Part shown: positions 16,943 to 24,145 of the stretch, piece after piece | Layout: each line of letters opens with the position of its first letter | How positions within the stretch are numbered: the stretch's first letter is position 1 | Assembly (NCBI RefSeq): GCF_000421565.1 | Contig: NZ_ATXG01000004.1 | Span: 62,001 to 126,000, forward strand | DNA length: 64,000 bases | Source: Agromyces subbeticus DSM 16689 | GTDB lineage: Bacteria; Actinomycetota; Actinomycetes; Actinomycetales; Microbacteriaceae | Direction of reading: 5' to 3' | The notes under the pieces: model-generated | What the model saw: only the letters and a program-made list of their open reading frames with translations | What the model was told of the DNA's origin: nothing | The model's database searches: none | Translations under genes and position numbers: made by a program

Positions 16943-17539
16943 GTGAGCATCGAAGCCGCCGCACCGACGCGGCCCATGCGCGCAGACGCGCGCCGCAATT
17001 ACGAAGCCATCGTGCGGGTGGCCGGCGACGCGTTCGCCGAGCACGGCACACAGGCCTCGCTCGACGACATCGCCTGCCGTGCCGGCGTCGGTCCCGGCAC
17101 TCTCTACCGGCACTTCCCCAATCGCGACTGCCTGCTCGAGGCAGCCCTCGTCGAGAGCCGTCTGGCATTGAACGAGCTCGCCGAGCAGCTGCTCGCCGAC
17201 GATGACGCCGGTGCCGCCCTCGACACCTGGCTGCTCGCGCTCGCGCGGCACGCCAACACGTGGGACGGCCTGCCCGACTCCATCGTCCAGTCGATCAACA
17301 ACAAGCAGTCCCCGCTCGGCGCCTCGTGCAGCACATTGGTCGACGCGACGGGTCGACTGTTCGATCGAGCCCGCGAACAGAGCGCCGTGACGGCGGATGT
17401 CTCGGCACGCGACCTCTTCGTGATGGCCGGCTCGCTCGCGTGGGCCGCGTCACGCCCCCGCCGCGACACCGGCGCCCGCGCCGAGGCATCCGACGACCTT
17501 CCGCGGCTGCTCGGCCTGCTCATGCGCGGCCTCCGCTAG
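16943..17539 (+). CDS. TetR family transcriptional regulator of the adjacent exporter
   Basis: A 198-residue repressor that starts at GTG 16943, preceded by AGGAGG at 16934-16939. The helix-turn-helix spans about residues 15-60 (ARRNYEAIVRVAGDAFAEHG ... VGPGTLYRHFPNRDCLLEA), a textbook TetR N-terminus. The C-terminal half is a ligand-binding domain with an SxxRRDTGA-type basic patch near the end. It is divergent from the DHA2 exporter, with two matching operators between, so it very likely represses the pump and perhaps itself. Confidence 0.92.
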   Translation: MSIEAAAPTRPMRADARRNYEAIVRVAGDAFAEHGTQASLDDIACRAGVGPGTLYRHFPNRDCLLEAALVESRLALNELAEQLLADDDAGAALDTWLLALARHANTWDGLPDSIVQSINNKQSPLGASCSTLVDATGRLFDRAREQSAVTADVSARDLFVMAGSLAWAASRPRRDTGARAEASDDLPRLLGLLMRGLR

Positions 17540-17564
17540 TCGCCACGCCGGCCACCTCACGCTC

Positions 17565-17635
17565 GAGTACCCGATGCGCGCGTGAGTACTCCCGAAGTGC
17601 GCGCAGGGCGGTACTCACGCGCACATCGGGTACTC
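17565..17635. terminator. Long inverted repeat between convergent genes
   Basis: Two 25-bp arms (17565-17589 and 17611-17635) are complementary except at one position, separated by 21 nt. The outer end is GAGTACCCGATG. The single mismatch is C-A in the plus-strand transcript but becomes a G-U wobble in the minus-strand one, so the hairpin is fully paired only in RNA from the oxidoreductase side. A third, imperfect copy of the arm lies in the loop. Likely a bidirectional terminator. Confidence 0.6.
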
Positions 17636-17672
17636 CAGTGCGACACCTCTGCGATGAGGCGGCGCCGACCGA

Positions 17673-18671
17673 CTACTGCAGCGCGGGGATGACCTCGGCC
17701 GCGAAGAGCTCGAGCCCCGAGCGATCGTACGCCGCCTCGGGGAAGTAGTGGATCGAGTACCCCAGACCGAGCTCGCGGCGCTCGGCGAGCTTCGCGGCCA
17801 CTTGCGAGGGCGTGCCGACCGCCCCGCTGGGGCCGCGATAGGCCGACATGTAGGCGGCGGTCTTCTCGGGCCCGAGGAACGGTGCGACCCGCGCCTCGAC
17901 GGCTGCGACGCGTCGCGCGACATCCGCGTCGTCGGCGCCCACGATGGTGTGGAACTCCGACGACCGCGTGATCGCGTCGAAATCGGTGCCGAGCTTCTCA
18001 CAGTGCCCGCGCAGCACCTCGCTCTTGTGCGCGAACTCCTCGGCCGAGCCGGCGAAGTTCGTGTACGACGCGTATTTGGCGGCGATGCGCAGCGTGACCT
18101 TCTCGCCGCCACCGGCGATCCAGATCGGGATGCCGCCCGCCTGCAGCGGCTGCGGCTGCACGATCGCGCCGTCGACCTGGTAGTACTTGCCGTCGAGCGT
18201 GGCCGAACCGGTGGTCCAGGCCTGGTGCATGATGTCGACGCCCTCACGGAGGCGGCCGAGCCGTTCGGGGATCTCGGGGAAGCCGTAGCCGTAGGCCCGC
18301 CACTCGTGCTCGTACCAGCCGCCGCCGATGCCCATCTCGAGCCGGCCGCCCGAGATGACGTCGATCGTCGCCGCGACCTTCGCGAGGTAGGCGGGGTTGC
18401 GGTAGCTCATGCACGTGCACATCTGGCCGAGCCGCACGCGCGAGGTCGACGCCGCGAACGCCGCCACGAGACTCCAGGCCTCGTGCGTGGCCTCGGTCGC
18501 CGAGGGCACGGGCGTCGTGTGGAAGTGGTCGTAGACCCAGATCGACTCCCACGCCGAATCGGGGGCATCGGCCAGCTCGGCGAGCGAGTGCATCGCCTGC
18601 CATTGCTCGGCCGGCGGGATGCCGACGAGGTCGTAGCGCCAACCCTGGGGAACGAACATTCCGAATCGCAT
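17673..18671 (-). CDS. LLM class F420-dependent oxidoreductase
   Basis: A 332-residue luciferase-like monooxygenase-fold protein. It begins with RFGMFVPQGW, has VYDHF near residue 47, SRVRLGQMCTCMSYRNPAYLAK around 80-100, and ISGGRLEMGIGGGWYEHEWRAYGY, the usual cofactor-side region of F420-dependent LLM enzymes. IPIWIAGGGEKVTLRIAA near 175-195 is the phosphate-binding loop seen in this group. These enzymes move hydride between F420 (or flavin) and small organic substrates. The substrate is unknown. The gene converges on the TetR gene across a long hairpin. Confidence 0.88.
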   Translation of the reverse strand: MRFGMFVPQGWRYDLVGIPPAEQWQAMHSLAELADAPDSAWESIWVYDHFHTTPVPSATEATHEAWSLVAAFAASTSRVRLGQMCTCMSYRNPAYLAKVAATIDVISGGRLEMGIGGGWYEHEWRAYGYGFPEIPERLGRLREGVDIMHQAWTTGSATLDGKYYQVDGAIVQPQPLQAGGIPIWIAGGGEKVTLRIAAKYASYTNFAGSAEEFAHKSEVLRGHCEKLGTDFDAITRSSEFHTIVGADDADVARRVAAVEARVAPFLGPEKTAAYMSAYRGPSGAVGTPSQVAAKLAERRELGLGYSIHYFPEAAYDRSGLELFAAEVIPALQ

Positions 18672-18701
18672 TGGTTCAGCATAGGGGCGGAGCCGCCGAA
18701 A

Positions 18702-18713
18702 CGAATCGATTCG
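18702..18713. promoter_or_regulatory. 12-bp palindrome upstream of the F420-type oxidoreductase
   Basis: CGAATCGATTCG, perfect, 30 bp before the ATG at 18671. The same 140-bp spacer also contains CGATCTCAGCGCC twice (about 18733 and 18756). The palindrome could be an operator; no dedicated regulator is adjacent. Confidence 0.3.
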
Positions 18714-18810
18714 ACCCAGGCCCCCGATCGCCCGATCTCAGCGCCGGCCCCGGCCGATCTCAGCGCCAGCACTGAGGACGTCTCACTTTTCAGGCCGTAG
18801 CTTCGAATGC

Positions 18811-19155
18811 ATGAACGCACTGCAGCACTGCGAATTCTCCGCCGCCGACTTCCGCGCGATCGTCATCGAAACGCCCAGCATCCGCCTCATCCACGTCTCG
18901 GGCTCCGGCCTCTGCGCGAGCCCCGGCTGGAAGCTCGAACTCGTCGCCGCGAACCCCGGCGTCGTGCCCCACCCCGAGAGCCTCTGGCTCGAGATTCGCG
19001 AGACGCCTCCACGCACCGACGGCCCGCACCGGCCTGCCGAAACCGCGGTCGAGGCGATCATCGAAGACGCCCGCGCACAAGAGGTCGTCATCCGGTTCCG
19101 CTGGCGCGAGGGCTTCATCCTGCCGCTCCGCGAGCGCGTGGGCGCGCGCCGCTGA
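18811..19155 (+). CDS. Hypothetical protein, 114 residues
   Basis: A short soluble protein beginning MNALQHCEFSAADFRAIVIE. It is mostly predicted strands (IRLIHVSGSGLC, WKLELVAANPG, EVVIRFRWREGF) with two Cys, and no membrane segment or signal peptide. The coding bias fits its neighbours and there is no competing frame, so I take it as real. I do not recognise a family. It stands between the divergent F420-type oxidoreductase and the convergent eRF1-like gene. Confidence 0.6.
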   Translation: MNALQHCEFSAADFRAIVIETPSIRLIHVSGSGLCASPGWKLELVAANPGVVPHPESLWLEIRETPPRTDGPHRPAETAVEAIIEDARAQEVVIRFRWREGFILPLRERVGARR

Positions 19156-19262
19156 CCGAACACCCGGTTCGAGCGACCGACCCGACGGTCGCCTCGAACG
19201 AGCGGATGCCGCGGCTCGCCTGCGCCCGCGGCATCCGATGTCTCGTCGCCCGACGAAGGTCG

Positions 19263-20447
19263 CTACGCCAGGGCGAACCGCAACTCGGCCATCGCCGGTG
19301 CAGACCAGACCGCGCCGTCGAGATCGTCGCTGCGCACCGTGACGACCTTGCCGCCCTTCGACATGACGAGCAGGGCCAACTGGGGCAGCAGGTCGCCGGC
19401 GTGCGTGCCGTCGTCGAGCTGCTCTCCGGCGCCCTGACCGCTCGCGAACCGGATCGCGCCCGATTCGCGGTCGAGCGTGCCGTTGACCGACTTCGTGAAG
19501 TCGAACCACAACACCTCGACCTGGCCCTCGGCGGCCTCGCGTCCGATCGCGGCGAGGTCGCGTTCGACGCGGCCGGCGGTGCCCTCGGTCAGCCCGCGCA
19601 GCGCGGCATCCGCCTCGGCGATGTTCATGGACGACAGCTGCTCTCGCACGGCATCGTCGATTTCAGCGGCGCCGAGCCGATCGGGTGCGCCGGCGACACC
19701 GACGATGCGTCGGCCGTTGTGCACCCGGTCGATGAAGAGGCTGAGCAACGGCTCGGCGGCGAAGACGAAGAGCGGCACGTGCTCGTCGGCGTCGCGGTGC
19801 ATGAGCTCCTGGCGCACCGCGTCGGCGACGCGCTTGGCGTACAACTCGAAGAACCCCTTCTTGCGCTCGTCGCCCTGCACACCGCGGTCGCCGTGCATGC
19901 CCCCGCGCGGCTTGTCGTCGTCTGACGGGTCGCGGTTGATCGCGTCGTCGAGGCTCTTGTCGAAGGCGGCGTCGACGTCGAGCTTCACGGCCCGCTCGGT
20001 GGGCGTCGCGTGCCAGAGCCCCCACTCGTTGGCCGAGAGCGTGAGCGCGAACGCCTCCTGATCTTGACTCGGCGCACGCAACAGCTGACCGAGCGTGAAG
20101 TGCGAGCCGACGTGCACGGCGTCGTCGAGCCGGTTGGGCAGCACGAACACCTCGCTGAATCCCGGCGAAACGAAGACCGCCATCGAGCGGGCGAGCGAGC
20201 CCCAGAGCGTCTGGTCGCCGAGGATGCGATCGCGTTCGGCACGGATCGCGGCGATGTCGGTGCCGGAGACCTCCGTGCCCTTCAATCGCTCGAACGCCTC
20301 GTCGAAGGCGCTCTTCACGGCGATCTCGGCGCGTTCTCGTTCGCTCACCACCGGGGATGCCGACACGTAGACCGTGATCGCGGGATGGTGCGGGCCGGCC
20401 AGCGTCGCGAAGTCGGCTGCCGTGGGCAATTCGTAGTGAACCGTCAT
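19263..20447 (-). CDS. Archaeo-eukaryotic release factor-like protein (BaeRF group)
   Basis: A 394-residue soluble protein. ITVYVSASP near residue 24 and the central PLFVFAAEPLLSLFIDRVHNGRRIVGVAG resemble bacterial members of the eRF1 fold (BaeRF families), which typically run ITLYLD ... VLAG ... LF. The C-terminal third (EVLWFDFTKSVNGTL ... LLVMSKGGKVVTVRSDDL) fits their L7Ae/Pelota-like end domain, where a locus-based assay of an N-terminal peptide switch would be expected. The family may act on stalled ribosomes, but the role is unproven. A GGGGAGGAAACG ribosome binding site precedes the ATG. Confidence 0.65.
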   Translation of the reverse strand: MTVHYELPTAADFATLAGPHHPAITVYVSASPVVSERERAEIAVKSAFDEAFERLKGTEVSGTDIAAIRAERDRILGDQTLWGSLARSMAVFVSPGFSEVFVLPNRLDDAVHVGSHFTLGQLLRAPSQDQEAFALTLSANEWGLWHATPTERAVKLDVDAAFDKSLDDAINRDPSDDDKPRGGMHGDRGVQGDERKKGFFELYAKRVADAVRQELMHRDADEHVPLFVFAAEPLLSLFIDRVHNGRRIVGVAGAPDRLGAAEIDDAVREQLSSMNIAEADAALRGLTEGTAGRVERDLAAIGREAAEGQVEVLWFDFTKSVNGTLDRESGAIRFASGQGAGEQLDDGTHAGDLLPQLALLVMSKGGKVVTVRSDDLDGAVWSAPAMAELRFALA

Positions 20448-20598
20448 CGTTTCCTCCCCAGGAATCGAGTGGTGCGACAGCGATGTCGCTCACACTCCAG
20501 CCTATGAAGCACGGCTCGCGAGCGACACCCCCACTCAGGCGACCCTCAGGCGCGCGCGGCTCGGAATACGGCGCGTCGCGGGCGGGTTGGCGAGAGGG

Positions 20599-21669
20599 AT
20601 GACTTCTTCACCGCGCCTCTCCGTGCTCGACCTGATTCCGGTGCGCAGCGGCCAGACGAGTTCGGGCGCGCTCGCGGCATCCGTTCGCCTGGCGCAGCTG
20701 GCCGACCGGCTCGGCTTCACCCGCTACTGGTTCGCCGAACACCACAACATGCCGTCGGTCGCCTCGACGACGCCGCCCGTGCTGATCGCCGCGATCGCGG
20801 CGCAGACCGAGCGCATCAGGGTCGGGTCAGGCGGCGTCATGCTGCCGAACCACGCGCCGCTCGTCGTCGCCGAGCAGTTCGCGGCGCTCGAGGCGCTCGC
20901 GCCCGGTCGCATCGATCTCGGCATCGGTCGCGCGCCGGGCAGCGATCCGGTGATCACCCAGTTGCTGCGTATCTCGGGACCGACCGCCGACGTCGACCGT
21001 TTCCCCGACCACATCGCCGACATCCTCTCGCTGCTCTCGCCCGATGGCGCCACGTTGCGTCTCACCAGCGGGCGCGAGTACGCGATCACGGCGACCCCGG
21101 CGGCGACGGATGTCCCGACGCTCTGGCTGCTCGGATCGAGCGACTACTCGGCCAAACTCGCCGCCTCGCTCGGCCTGCCGTACGTCTTCGCGAACCACTT
21201 CTCGGGCGAGGGCCTCGAACGGGCGCTCGAGCTCTACCGCACCGAGTACCAGCCGAGCGAGGCGCACCCGGTGCCCGAGACGTTCCTCACGGTGAACGCC
21301 TCGGTCGCGCCCACGGTCGAGGAGGCGCGGGCGCGGGCACTGCCGCAACTGCACTCGATGGCACGGCTGCGAACGAACCGGCCCATGCTGCCGCTCGAGA
21401 CCGTGGAAGAGGCGCTCGCAGCGCCGACGGACTCGATCGGCGACGAGATCATCGCCGCCATGGAGAAGCGCTGGATCATCGCCGACCCGGCGAGCGCGGC
21501 GGGCGAACTGCGCACGTTGGCCGAGCGTCACGGCATCGACGAGATCATGCTCGCGCCCATCGGCGGCTCGTACGAGACCGAGCCGCACGACGCGACGCCG
21601 GGGCGCGAGCAGACGCTCGAGCTGCTCGCGGGCGAGCTGTTCGCCGCCGCGCCCTCGCCGGTCGAGTAG
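20599..21669 (+). CDS. LLM class flavin-dependent oxidoreductase (luciferase-like)
   Basis: A 356-residue monooxygenase of the luciferase-like group 1 type. Markers: LDLIPVRSGQTSSGALAAS, TRYWFAEHHNMPSVASTTP (the YWxAEHH motif), IRVGSGGVMLPNHAPLVVAEQF and GRIDLGIGRAPGSD. I start at ATG 20599, preceded by GAGAGGG. Such enzymes use reduced FMN and oxygen on unknown substrates. The stop is unusual: the last residues V-E-stop are encoded by GTCGAGTAG, which is the first part of a dispersed inverted repeat (21660-21736), so the C-terminus may have been reset by insertion of that repeat. Confidence 0.88.
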   Translation: MTSSPRLSVLDLIPVRSGQTSSGALAASVRLAQLADRLGFTRYWFAEHHNMPSVASTTPPVLIAAIAAQTERIRVGSGGVMLPNHAPLVVAEQFAALEALAPGRIDLGIGRAPGSDPVITQLLRISGPTADVDRFPDHIADILSLLSPDGATLRLTSGREYAITATPAATDVPTLWLLGSSDYSAKLAASLGLPYVFANHFSGEGLERALELYRTEYQPSEAHPVPETFLTVNASVAPTVEEARARALPQLHSMARLRTNRPMLPLETVEEALAAPTDSIGDEIIAAMEKRWIIADPASAAGELRTLAERHGIDEIMLAPIGGSYETEPHDATPGREQTLELLAGELFAAAPSPVE

Positions 21670-21736
21670 CGAGCGCCAGCGAGCGTATCGAGACCACGTG
21701 CGGGGTCTCGATACGCTCCTTCGTCGCTACTCGACC
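21660..21736. repeat. Dispersed inverted repeat family, copy A
   Basis: Starts GGTCGAGTAGCGAG, passes through CGTATCGAGACC, and returns as GGTCTCGATACG and CGCTACTCGACC. It forms a long imperfect hairpin and supplies the TAG of the oxidoreductase gene. It lies between convergent genes. Related copies are at 38648-38734 and 44599-44684. Confidence 0.75.
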
Positions 21737-21746
21737 GACGAGCGGG

Positions 21747-23516
21747 CTACTCGGCCGACGAGCGCGCGAAGACGTTCGCCTCCCACGGCCCCAGCAGCTC
21801 CGACGGGGTCGAGGGCGGGGCATCCGTCACCGCGTTCGTCAGCACCACCTCGGCGCCGCCCCATCGCTCCACGAGTTCCGGAGCGAACTCGGGCCGGTGC
21901 TCGGTGCCCGACAGGTTGACCACGACGAGCAGTCGCTCGGCCCCCAGCACGCGCTCGAAGGCGAAGATCGCGGGGTGACCGGCATCCGCTCGCTCGAAGC
22001 TGCCGTGCGCGACGACGGGCCGCTCGTGGCGCAGGGCGATGAGGCGCCGGTAGTACTCGAACACCGATGACGGGTCGCCGTATTGCGCGGCCGCGTTGAT
22101 GCTCGTGTGGTTCGGGTTCACGGCGATCCACGGCGTGCCGTTCGTGAAGCCGGCGCTCGGTGAGGCATCCCACTGCACCGGTGTGCGGGCGTGGTCGCGG
22201 CTCATGAGCCCGAGGCCCGAGACCGCTTCGGCGGCCGCGGTGCCGCTCGCGACCTCCGCGTGATAATGGTTCAGCGACTCGACATCTCGGTAGTCGCCGA
22301 TCTCGTCGAACGGGGCGTTCGTCATGCCGAGCTCTTCACCCTGATAGACGTAGGGCGTGCCCCGCTGCAGGTGCAGCATCGTGGCGAGCGCGGTCGCCGA
22401 CTCGTGCCAGAAGCCGTCGTCATCGCCGAAGCGACTGAGTGAGCGCGCCTGGTCGTGGTTCGAGAGGTAGAGGCTGTTCCAGCCCACGTCGGCGAGACCT
22501 TCCTGCCAGCGGGTGAGCGAGGCGGCGAGCTCGCCCGGCGCGAGCTGTCGCGGGCGGAACTTCGAGACGCCGTGGTCGAGCCCGACGTGCTCGAACTGGA
22601 AGACCATGTCGACCTCGCGCCGCGCCTGGTCGGTGAACAGCTTCGCCTCGTCGATCGTCACCCCCGGCGTCTCGCCGACGGTGATGAGCCCGGTTCGGCC
22701 TCCGAAGACCTCGCGGTACATCTCCTGCAGGTACTCGTGCAGGCGCGGCCCGCCGGCGTAGAAGGCGTAACCGTCGCCGTAGCGGCGCCCCTCGCGCACC
22801 GGGCCGTCGGGCAGCTCAGGATGCTTCGAGATGAGGTTGATCACGTCCATGCGGAACCCGTCGACGCCGCGATCGAGCCACCAGCGCATCATCTCGTAGA
22901 CCGCGGCCCGCACCTCGCGGTTCTCCCAGTTCAGGTCGGGCTGCTTCACGTCGAACAGGTGGAGGTAGTACTCGCCGGTCGCCTCGTCGAACTGCCAGGT
23001 CGAGCCGCCGAAGAACGACTCCCAGTTCGTCGGCGCTGCGCCGGGCGTGCCGGGCGCAGCGCCCTCGCGGGGCGGGCGCCACCAGTACCAGTCGCGCTTC
23101 GGGTTGTCGCGGCTCGAGCGCGACTCGATGAACCACGGGTGCTCGTCGGAGGTGTGGTTCACCACGAGATCCATCACGAGCTTCATGCCGCGCCCGTGCA
23201 GCGCCACGCACAGCTCGTCGAAGTCGTCGAGCGTGCCGAAGGCCGGATCGATGTCGCGATAGTCGCTGATGTCGTAGCCGTTGTCGGCGTGCGGCGAGCG
23301 ATAGATCGGCGAGAGCCAGACCACGTCGACCCCGAGCCGCTCGAGATGATCGAGCCGGTTCAGGATGCCGCGGAGGTCGCCGATGCCATCGCCGTCGCTG
23401 TCTTGGAAACTGCGCGGATACACCTGGTAGACGACGGCGGACTTCCACCAGTCGGGGCTCGGAGCCTCGGTGGCCGTGGTCGTGTCGGTCGTGTCGGTCT
23501 CTGCAGAATTCGACAT
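21747..23516 (-). CDS. GH13 alpha-glucosidase / oligo-1,6-glucosidase
   Basis: A 589-residue cytoplasmic glycoside hydrolase of family 13, normal length for alpha-glucosidases. Conserved regions: DLVVNHTSDEHPWF (region I, about 116-129), GFRMDVI with nucleophile Asp224 (region II), ITVGETPG with acid/base Glu282 (region III) and LSNHDQ with Asp355 (region IV). QDSDGDGIGDLRGI near 38-51 is the calcium-type loop common in the oligo-1,6-glucosidase subgroup. It should release glucose from alpha-linked oligosaccharides (maltose, isomaltose or sucrose types). No transporter or regulator is adjacent. Confidence 0.93.
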   Translation of the reverse strand: MSNSAETDTTDTTTATEAPSPDWWKSAVVYQVYPRSFQDSDGDGIGDLRGILNRLDHLERLGVDVVWLSPIYRSPHADNGYDISDYRDIDPAFGTLDDFDELCVALHGRGMKLVMDLVVNHTSDEHPWFIESRSSRDNPKRDWYWWRPPREGAAPGTPGAAPTNWESFFGGSTWQFDEATGEYYLHLFDVKQPDLNWENREVRAAVYEMMRWWLDRGVDGFRMDVINLISKHPELPDGPVREGRRYGDGYAFYAGGPRLHEYLQEMYREVFGGRTGLITVGETPGVTIDEAKLFTDQARREVDMVFQFEHVGLDHGVSKFRPRQLAPGELAASLTRWQEGLADVGWNSLYLSNHDQARSLSRFGDDDGFWHESATALATMLHLQRGTPYVYQGEELGMTNAPFDEIGDYRDVESLNHYHAEVASGTAAAEAVSGLGLMSRDHARTPVQWDASPSAGFTNGTPWIAVNPNHTSINAAAQYGDPSSVFEYYRRLIALRHERPVVAHGSFERADAGHPAIFAFERVLGAERLLVVVNLSGTEHRPEFAPELVERWGGAEVVLTNAVTDAPPSTPSELLGPWEANVFARSSAE

Positions 23517-23567
23517 GTGCTCCAGCGTAAGACCGGCGCCTGAGACGCCACAGCTCTTGCGCGGGGG

Positions 23568-23954
23568 CTAAGCGGTAGAGCTCAGCGCCCTCGCCTTGAG
23601 CACCTCGAACTCCTCGGCCGTGATCGCTCCGCTGTCGAGCAGCCGTTTCGCGGACTCGATCTCGGCGGGCGCCGACGTCGTCGCGGCGACACTCCTGATG
23701 TAGTCGGCGCTCTCGTCCGAATCGGCCCGCGCCCTCGCAGCGTTGCGCCCCGACATGGAGCGGCCACGGGCGATCAGGTAGATGATCGCTCCGAGGAACG
23801 GCAGCACGATCAGCGCGAGCACCCAGATCGCCTTGCCCCAGCCGTTCAGGGTGTCATCCCTGAAGACATCGAACAGCACCGAGATGTAGAGCATGAGGCA
23901 CGAGACCGCGATGTAGAACCAGAAGAACCATGCGAAGAAATCCCAGATGCTCAT
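23568..23954 (-). CDS. SHOCT domain membrane protein with PLDc_N-type helices
   Basis: A 128-residue protein with two membrane helices (about residues 5-28 and 42-63) in a PLDc_N-like arrangement, ending RGRSM. A short hydrophilic linker follows, then a C-terminal SHOCT motif (EIESAKRLLDSGAITAEEFEVLKARAL). SHOCT tails are small helical adaptors often found on membrane proteins. It is divergent from the LuxR regulator, across a region with a degenerate ATCACCC-type site. Similar proteins commonly occur beside DUF6325 genes in actinobacteria (from memory). Confidence 0.88.
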   Translation of the reverse strand: MSIWDFFAWFFWFYIAVSCLMLYISVLFDVFRDDTLNGWGKAIWVLALIVLPFLGAIIYLIARGRSMSGRNAARARADSDESADYIRSVAATTSAPAEIESAKRLLDSGAITAEEFEVLKARALSSTA

Positions 23955-24031
23955 GAGCGTTCCCTTCCCTTCGCGATCGTGGGAATCACGCCGCGTCGGC
24001 TCGAAGCTAGTTCGACCGGCACGACCGGCAC

Positions 24032-24050
24032 ATCACCCCGATCGGATGAC
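24032..24050. promoter_or_regulatory. Candidate LuxR operator, degenerate copy
   Basis: ATCACCC-CGATC-GGATGAC has the same 7-5-7 layout as the perfect dyad ATCACCC-GAAGT-GGGTGAT at 27706-27724, with five of seven symmetric positions kept. It lies between the divergent SHOCT and LuxR genes. Confidence 0.4.
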
Positions 24051-24145
24051 ACGCATGCGTGACCCCCGTTCGGGTGGGGTGGGCCGGGCTTTCGCTCAGG
24101 CATACTGACCCAGAGAGAGTTCTGCGCCGAGTTGCGGGGGCATGA

